Shown here piece after piece: positions 6,915 through 10,117 of a stretch of DNA of 10,117 nucleotides. Position 1 is the first letter of the stretch. Each line of letters starts with the position of its first letter. Origin of the DNA: Brachybacterium sp. (GTDB lineage: Bacteria; Actinomycetota; Actinomycetes; Actinomycetales; Dermabacteraceae); the NCBI GenBank assembly GCA_030451965.1, contig JAKDNE010000089.1, forward strand, positions 1 through 10,117, read 5' to 3'. Made by a program: the position numbers and the translations under genes. Under the pieces are notes generated by a model. The model saw only the letters and a program-made list of their open reading frames with translations. It was not told where the DNA came from and did not search any database.

Positions 6915-6928
6915 AGCTTAGTCAACTA
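6915..6928 (-). promoter_or_regulatory. Promoter/operator candidate of the ABC exporter operon
   Basis: On the minus strand, TTGACT (6920-6925) looks like a -35 hexamer and TAAGCT (6915-6920) like a TANNNT -10 hexamer. They overlap, so at most one is used, and neither has a good partner at the standard distance. The same bases form TAGT-CA-ACTA (6919-6928), a short inverted repeat of the sort bound by dimeric winged-helix repressors such as MarR-type regulators of drug exporters. No such regulator gene is in the window. This is the most AT-rich patch near the operon start; assignment is tentative. Confidence 0.35.
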
Positions 6929-7023
6929 TCTCGCGCACCGGTACCCGTTAAACGCATTCCGATGGTGGTCGGCGCGGGCGGGATCGCGCCTCGAGTCTGC
7001 CTCGCGCGTCTCGAGTCTGCGTG

Positions 7024-7056
7024 AGCTGTCGTCATGCGGGCGCTGTGGCGACAGCT
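7024..7056 (+). repeat. Hairpin in repeat copy 1
   Basis: AGCTGTCG (7024-7031) and CGACAGCT (7049-7056) form an 8-bp perfect stem. In plus-strand RNA the stem can extend five more pairs, three of them G-U, to a 7-base loop. In minus-strand RNA those wobbles become mismatches, so the structure favours a plus-strand transcript. Confidence 0.7.
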
Positions 7057-7096
7057 GAGGCACGCTGGATGCTCAGGCGCCGATCGAGCCTGCTTG

Positions 7097-7129
7097 AGCT
7101 GTCGTCATGCGGGTGCGGAGGCGACAGCT
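7097..7129 (+). repeat. Hairpin in repeat copy 2
   Basis: The same arms AGCTGTCG (7097-7104) and CGACAGCT (7122-7129) enclose a 17-base spacer of the same length as in copy 1. The arms are conserved exactly while the spacer differs at a few bases. Confidence 0.7.
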
Positions 7130-7188
7130 GGGACAGGCTGGATGCTCTGGCGACAGCTGGTCGCCCAGGCGGCGGCCGAGCCTGCGTG

Positions 7189-7221
7189 AGGTGTCTTCAT
7201 GTGGGTGCTGTGGCGACAGCT
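7189..7221 (+). repeat. Degenerate hairpin in repeat copy 3
   Basis: The right arm CGACAGCT (7214-7221) is intact, but the left arm reads AGGTGTCT (7189-7196), with two changes. This copy, nearest to the membrane protein stop codon, therefore folds less well. Confidence 0.6.
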
Positions 7222-7237
7222 GGGGCAGGCTGGATGC

Positions 7238-7591
7238 TCAGGCGTCGTCGTCGGCGGGGATCCACTCGCCGTAGGCGGCGTCGGAGAGCGCGGCTGCGGC
7301 GCCGGCCGCCGCGGCGGTCACGGTCAGCACCGCGGGCCATGGGCCGATCTTCTTCGCCAGCGGGTGGGAAAGGCCGAAGCCGACCACGTAGGTCGCGCCG
7401 AGCACGGCGGTGGTGGCCGGGCCGCGGCGGGCCAGCCAGGTACGGCCCGCGTAGAGCCCGGCGGCGGCGAGCACGACGCCGCCGAGGGGGCGGATGCCGG
7501 TCTCGCGGGCGGTCAGCCAGCCGCCGACGAGGCCGAGGGCGACGACGGGAGCGGTGTTCACGGAGGTGGCGGGCTTGATCGCAGTGCTCAT
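7238..7591 (-). CDS. Small four-helix membrane protein of unknown function
   Basis: I do not recognise a named family. The 117-residue product has four hydrophobic segments (about 13-28, 36-54, 60-77 and 85-104) joined by short loops rich in Arg and Lys (RTWLARRG, HPLAKK). It ends in an acidic tail, IPADDDA. No signal peptide cleavage site or catalytic motif is visible. The codon pattern is GC-rich at third positions, as in its neighbours, which supports real coding. The ATG at 7591 is supported by TAGGCT exactly 6 nt upstream, a leaderless-type promoter, so it is probably transcribed separately from the amylase gene 58 bp upstream. Its stop codon is embedded in the hairpin repeat array. Confidence 0.75.
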   Translation of the reverse strand: MSTAIKPATSVNTAPVVALGLVGGWLTARETGIRPLGGVVLAAAGLYAGRTWLARRGPATTAVLGATYVVGFGLSHPLAKKIGPWPAVLTVTAAAAGAAAALSDAAYGEWIPADDDA

Positions 7592-7597
7592 GCGCCG

Positions 7598-7603
7598 AGC
7601 CTA
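7598..7603 (-). promoter_or_regulatory. Leaderless-type -10 element of the small membrane protein gene
   Basis: The minus strand reads TAGGCT, six bases, ATG. It is the same hexamer as in front of pcp. It lies in the 58-bp gap after the amylase stop codon, so the gene need not depend on amylase transcription. Confidence 0.5.
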
Positions 7604-7649
7604 CGCCGGGTCGATGGGCGGTGGCTGAAGCGGCGCTCGACGGCGATGC

Positions 7650-9101
7650 TCAGCGCACCACGGCGATGCCGTGCGCGGGCACCTCGCCCGGACCGGCGGG
7701 GCCGACGCCGTCGAGCATGTCCGCGCCGCTGACCGTCTCGAGCACCTCGCCGGGAGCGGGCCGGGCCTCGTCACCGAGGTTCAGCACCAGGGTGAGCGGG
7801 GCGGGCGCGTCACCGCCGTCACCCCCGTCGGTCCCGCCCCGCGGGGTCAGCACGATCTGCGCCCAGGTGTTCTCCAGCGAGTCCTCGTCCACGCGCACCG
7901 TTGCGGTCGTGAGCCACGGCTCCCGGCGGCGCAGCGAGAACAGGCGCCGGTGCACCTCCAGGATCCGCTCGGCGGCCTCGGGCCCCAGCAGCGTGAGGTG
8001 GTCGGGGCCGCCGGGGGCGCTGTCGGCGGAGGCGGCCGCGGCGACCACCTCGTCCGGGCTGCCGGGGAACCAGGGACGGATCGCGTCGTCGCCGCCCGCC
8101 CGCTGCTCCTTGACCCCGGTGGCGCCGAACTCGTCCCCGGCGTAGATCGTGGGAATGCCGGGCAGCAGGGCGAGCAGGGCGATGGCGGCGGAGAGGTCGC
8201 GGCCGTCGGCCAGCTGGGAGGCGATGCGCGTGGTGTCGTGGTTGCCCACGAAGGTCTGCGGGTGCGCGCCGCCGGCGGCGTCCAGGAACTCCTGGTGGCG
8301 GCCCAGGGCGTGGGCGAGCTCGAAGAGGTTGTGCTCGGTCAGGCCGGACCAGATCGCCTTCCACAGCTCGTACTGGGTGATCGAGTCCGCGCCGGAGGCC
8401 TCCGCGAACGCCGGGTAGTCGCCGTGGATGACCTCGCCGAGGATCCAGGCCTCGGGATGCGCGGCCCGCACCCGCTCGAGGATCGGGGCCCAGGCCTCGG
8501 CCCCGGCGGCATACATCGCATCCAGCCGCCAGCCGTCGGCCCCGCGCTCCAGCCAGCGCCCCATGATCTCCACGACCCGGTCCTGGATGACGGCGTCGGC
8601 CAGATCGATCTCGAGGAGGTCCGCGTTGCCCTCGAAGCCGTAGGGGCTGCTGCCGGACCAGCGGATCCGGTCGCCGTCCTCGGTGCCGGGGCCTGCGGCG
8701 ATGGCCTGGCGCGCCACCGGGTGGAGGTGCGAGACGTGGTTGAACACCCCGTCGAGCACGATCCGGATGCCGCGCGCATGGCAGGCGTCGACGAGGGCGT
8801 CGAAGTCCGCCTCGTCGCCGAGGCGGGGGTCGAGGCGGCGATGCTCGAGGGTGTCGTAGCCGTGGGAGACGGAGGCGAAGACCGGGTTCAGCAGGAGCAC
8901 GTTCGCGCCGAGGCCCACCAGGTGGTCGAGCCAGCCCAGCAGGCGCGGCAGGCGATGGACGACGTTCTCCCCGTCGGCCCCGCCGTAGCCCTCGCCGCCG
9001 AGATCCTCGCGGACGCGCGGTGCGCCGCAGAAGCCCAGCGGATAGACCTGCCAGCAGATCGCATCGCGGATCCAGGACGGCGCGGGCGCGGAGATGCTCA
9101 T
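7650..9101 (-). CDS. GH13 alpha-amylase-family glycoside hydrolase, cytoplasmic
   Basis: This 483-residue enzyme acts on alpha-glucosidic bonds, probably in intracellular maltodextrins. The (beta/alpha)8 barrel starts at once (DAICWQVYPLGFCG), with no signal peptide. All four GH13 blocks are intact: region I DGVFNH (117-122); region II GWRLDA (190-195) with nucleophile Asp194 and Arg192; region III LGEVIH with acid/base Glu223; region IV FVGNHDT with His288 and Asp289. HGYDT (80-84) is also typical. The C-terminal beta domain (about 395-483) is short, with a Gly/Asp-rich linker near 421-432. Substrate specificity (cyclomaltodextrinase, neopullulanase or similar) cannot be settled. I chose the ATG at 9101 because TACGAT stands 6 nt ahead and the family fold starts within 15 residues; the longer frame upstream has no family similarity. 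Confidence 0.92.
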   Translation of the reverse strand: MSISAPAPSWIRDAICWQVYPLGFCGAPRVREDLGGEGYGGADGENVVHRLPRLLGWLDHLVGLGANVLLLNPVFASVSHGYDTLEHRRLDPRLGDEADFDALVDACHARGIRIVLDGVFNHVSHLHPVARQAIAAGPGTEDGDRIRWSGSSPYGFEGNADLLEIDLADAVIQDRVVEIMGRWLERGADGWRLDAMYAAGAEAWAPILERVRAAHPEAWILGEVIHGDYPAFAEASGADSITQYELWKAIWSGLTEHNLFELAHALGRHQEFLDAAGGAHPQTFVGNHDTTRIASQLADGRDLSAAIALLALLPGIPTIYAGDEFGATGVKEQRAGGDDAIRPWFPGSPDEVVAAAASADSAPGGPDHLTLLGPEAAERILEVHRRLFSLRRREPWLTTATVRVDEDSLENTWAQIVLTPRGGTDGGDGGDAPAPLTLVLNLGDEARPAPGEVLETVSGADMLDGVGPAGPGEVPAHGIAVVR

Positions 9102-9107
9102 GCGGTC

Positions 9108-9113
9108 ATCGTA
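9108..9113 (-). promoter_or_regulatory. Leaderless-type -10 element of the amylase-family gene
   Basis: The minus strand reads TACGAT, six bases, ATG. It matches the geometry seen at three other genes in the window. No ribosome site is present between it and the start. Confidence 0.5.
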
Positions 9114-9197
9114 GGCGGCGCCGCTCCTTACGGCACGGTGTTCGCCTGGCACACTTGGCATCCACAGCGCGGGGCTGTCCCGTACGCCGAGGTGATC

Positions 9198-9205
9198 GGG
9201 AGGAG
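9198..9205 (+). promoter_or_regulatory. Ribosome binding site deciding the GTG start of the lipoprotein
   Basis: GGGAGGAG ends 6 bases before the GTG at 9212. It is the best plus-strand ribosome site in the window and fixes a GTG rather than the later in-frame ATG at 9254, which would cut off the twin-arginine motif. Confidence 0.75.
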
Positions 9206-9211
9206 ACGGCA

Positions 9212-10117
9212 GTGGCGCCGTGGACGCGACGACAGGTGATCTCGACCCTGGGCATGGCGGCAGCGATACCGCTGCTGGGCTCCTGCACGGATGATCCCGT
9301 CGGCCCTGACGCCTCCCCGGCACCGGACGGGACGGCTGGACCGGCCTCGCCCACCCCCACCCCGATCGATCCGGAGAGCGTGGTGGAGACCCGCTCCCTG
9401 GTCACGAGTCTCGGGGAGATCGAGATCGCCGTGCACCCGATCATCCGCGCCGGCGACCACTGCGTGCTGACCCTCGACCTCGAGACGATCCGCCTGCCCG
9501 ACGGCGAGGACTCGATGCTCCTGAGCCGGTTCCAGGGCGATGCGACCCTTGCCGGAGGGGCCCTCTATCCCGAGGACTGGGCCGGCGTGCGCCTGGTGGA
9601 CACGGGCGGTGGGCAGGTGCGACTGGCCGCGACCGCCGAGGACCGCGAGGTCGCCGGTCGCAGCACGTGGCCACGGTCGGTGTTCGCCCAGGTCTACGAG
9701 GGCAGGCTGCGACGCCAGCTGATCTTCGCCGCACCGGAGGAGGGGACGGAGCAGATCGGGCTGCTGCTGCCCGGCTGGTTCGTGCCCCGGGTCCCGGTGG
9801 TCGAGGGAGAGATCCCGGAGGTGGCGGCAGGGGACGAGGATGAGGAGCTGCCCGACGCGGAGGCGATGCTCGCCGAGGTGACCGAGGCCCCGGTGCTGCT
9901 GCTCGAGGGGTACTCCCGTCAGCTCGACGGCGGCGTCGAGGTGCTGGAATCGGAGGAGAAGATCGAGATCCGGCTGGCGGGGGACGTCCTGTTCGATTCG
10001 AGCTCGTACGAGCTCGATGCGCGGGCCGACGAGGTGCTGGCCGCCGCGGCGCAGAGCATCACCGGCTACGCGGGCGGGGTGGTCGAGATCGTCGGCCACA
10101 CCGATGATGTCGGCACC
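9212..10117 (+). CDS. Tat-type lipoprotein with C-terminal OmpA-like domain (3' end beyond window)
   Basis: The visible 302 residues have no stop; the gene runs off the right edge. The N-terminus TRRQVIS followed by a hydrophobic stretch and LLGSC (Cys25) reads as a twin-arginine lipoprotein signal, so the protein would be anchored outside the membrane. A Pro/Thr/Ser/Ala-rich linker (about 26-55) follows. Residues about 56-215 are an unrecognised, probably beta-rich domain, then an acidic stretch (GDEDEELPDAE). From about 249 an OmpA-like domain begins: VLFDSSSYELDARADEVL and EIVGHTDDVG (292-301), the motif that binds diaminopimelate-type peptidoglycan in this family. The start is the GTG at 9212 with a strong ribosome site. 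It is divergent from the amylase gene, and no clear promoter is seen in the 110-bp gap. Likely a cell-wall-associated structural or tethering protein. Confidence 0.85.
   Translation, partial: MAPWTRRQVISTLGMAAAIPLLGSCTDDPVGPDASPAPDGTAGPASPTPTPIDPESVVETRSLVTSLGEIEIAVHPIIRAGDHCVLTLDLETIRLPDGEDSMLLSRFQGDATLAGGALYPEDWAGVRLVDTGGGQVRLAATAEDREVAGRSTWPRSVFAQVYEGRLRRQLIFAAPEEGTEQIGLLLPGWFVPRVPVVEGEIPEVAAGDEDEELPDAEAMLAEVTEAPVLLLEGYSRQLDGGVEVLESEEKIEIRLAGDVLFDSSSYELDARADEVLAAAAQSITGYAGGVVEIVGHTDDVGT

Larger units (their letters stand above)
6859..7237. other. Gene-free stretch upstream of the exporter operon
   Basis: No credible gene is seen in these 379 bases. From left to right there is a 5' leader of the exporter operon (6859-6910), an AT-rich promoter or operator patch (6911-6955), a short G-rich spacer (6961-6990), and the hairpin-bearing repeat array that continues into the 3' end of the membrane protein gene. 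Confidence 0.7.
6991..7247 (+). repeat. Tandem array of ~70-90 bp repeats with internal hairpins
   Basis: Three diverged copies start at 7011, 7084 and 7176 (periods 73 and 92). A partial leading copy of TCGAGTCTGC lies at 6991. Each copy contains a variant of CGAGCCTGCGTGAG, then an inverted repeat built on AGCTGTCG/CGACAGCT, then GCTGGATGCTCAGGCG (7064-7079, 7137-7152 with one change, 7229-7244). Copy 2 has an extra CGACAGCT at 7151-7158, which accounts for its longer period. The right end of copy 3 includes the stop codon and last codons of the membrane protein gene. Read on the minus strand, each copy thus begins with a copy of that gene's tail, suggesting serial duplication of the 3' end plus its hairpin. 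Confidence 0.85.

Noticed and set aside
5119..6921. 600-codon plus-strand open frame opposite the first ABC gene
   Set aside because: Antisense shadow of a gene with complete ATPase motifs. The predicted product is Gly/His/Asp-rich without structure.
6991..7247. CRISPR array
   Set aside because: Repeats are too long and diverged, lack unique spacers of constant size, and no cas genes are nearby.
7021..7578. Plus-strand frame over the hairpin repeats
   Set aside because: Its product is Arg-rich and the frame continues antisense through the membrane protein gene. The repeat periods (73 and 92) are not multiples of three, so the frame is not conserved between copies.
7671..9239. 522-codon plus-strand open frame opposite the amylase gene
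   Set aside because: The minus strand carries all four GH13 motifs in order. The plus frame has no recognisable domain.
9102..9323. N-terminal extension of the amylase frame to 9323
   Set aside because: The extra 74 residues are Pro/Arg-rich, have no signal peptide character and overlap the start of the divergent lipoprotein. The ATG at 9101 has a promoter-like hexamer at the proper distance.
9128..10099. 323-codon minus-strand open frame opposite the lipoprotein
   Set aside because: The plus strand has a strong ribosome site, a lipobox and an OmpA motif. The minus product is His/Gln/Arg-rich shadow.
1..10117. tRNA, rRNA, transposase or prophage genes
   Set aside because: I saw no tRNA-like cloverleaf sequence, rRNA segment, transposase or integrase motif, or terminal inverted repeats on either strand.

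Overview
The window looks like chromosomal DNA of a high-GC Gram-positive actinobacterium. The supporting signs are very high G+C, GC-rich third codon positions, GTG starts, genes that appear to be transcribed without a leader, and an actinobacterial-type heterodimeric ABC exporter. Micrococcales, possibly a Brachybacterium-like organism, is my best guess. That is inference; no marker gene in the window fixes the genus.

Layout. Positions 1-659 hold no convincing gene. They begin with a homopolymeric C/G hairpin and then carry a cluster of DnaA-box-like nonamers: two perfect, three with one mismatch, several weaker, all in one orientation and partly helically phased. This resembles part of a replication origin or another DnaA-binding locus. 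At 660-1289 (minus) is pyroglutamyl-peptidase I. It is divergent from a GNAT acetyltransferase at 1373-2029 (plus), with two back-to-back leaderless-type promoters between them. A three-copy 18-bp tandem repeat covers the acetyltransferase stop codon.

From 6858 down to 2152 on the minus strand lies a tightly packed three-gene operon: two ABC exporter half-transporters that overlap by 4 nt, then an MDR-family NAD(P)-dependent oxidoreductase 7 nt further on. The two half-transporters have complementary degenerate ATPase motifs, as in asymmetric heterodimeric multidrug or lipid exporters. Upstream of the operon is a 379-bp gene-free stretch with an AT-rich promoter or operator candidate and a tandem array of hairpin-bearing repeats.

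The array runs into the 3' end of a small four-helix membrane protein gene (7238-7591, minus). Upstream of that gene is a cytoplasmic GH13 alpha-amylase-family enzyme (7650-9101, minus). Divergent from the amylase, a Tat-type lipoprotein with a C-terminal OmpA-like peptidoglycan-binding domain starts at 9212 and runs off the right edge.

The genes are mostly housekeeping or accessory: peptide trimming, acetylation, export, alpha-glucan metabolism and envelope. Only the exporter-oxidoreductase operon is clearly one functional unit. Four genes (pcp, GNAT, the membrane protein and the amylase) share the same start architecture, a TANNNT hexamer exactly 6 nt before ATG, which suggests leaderless transcription.
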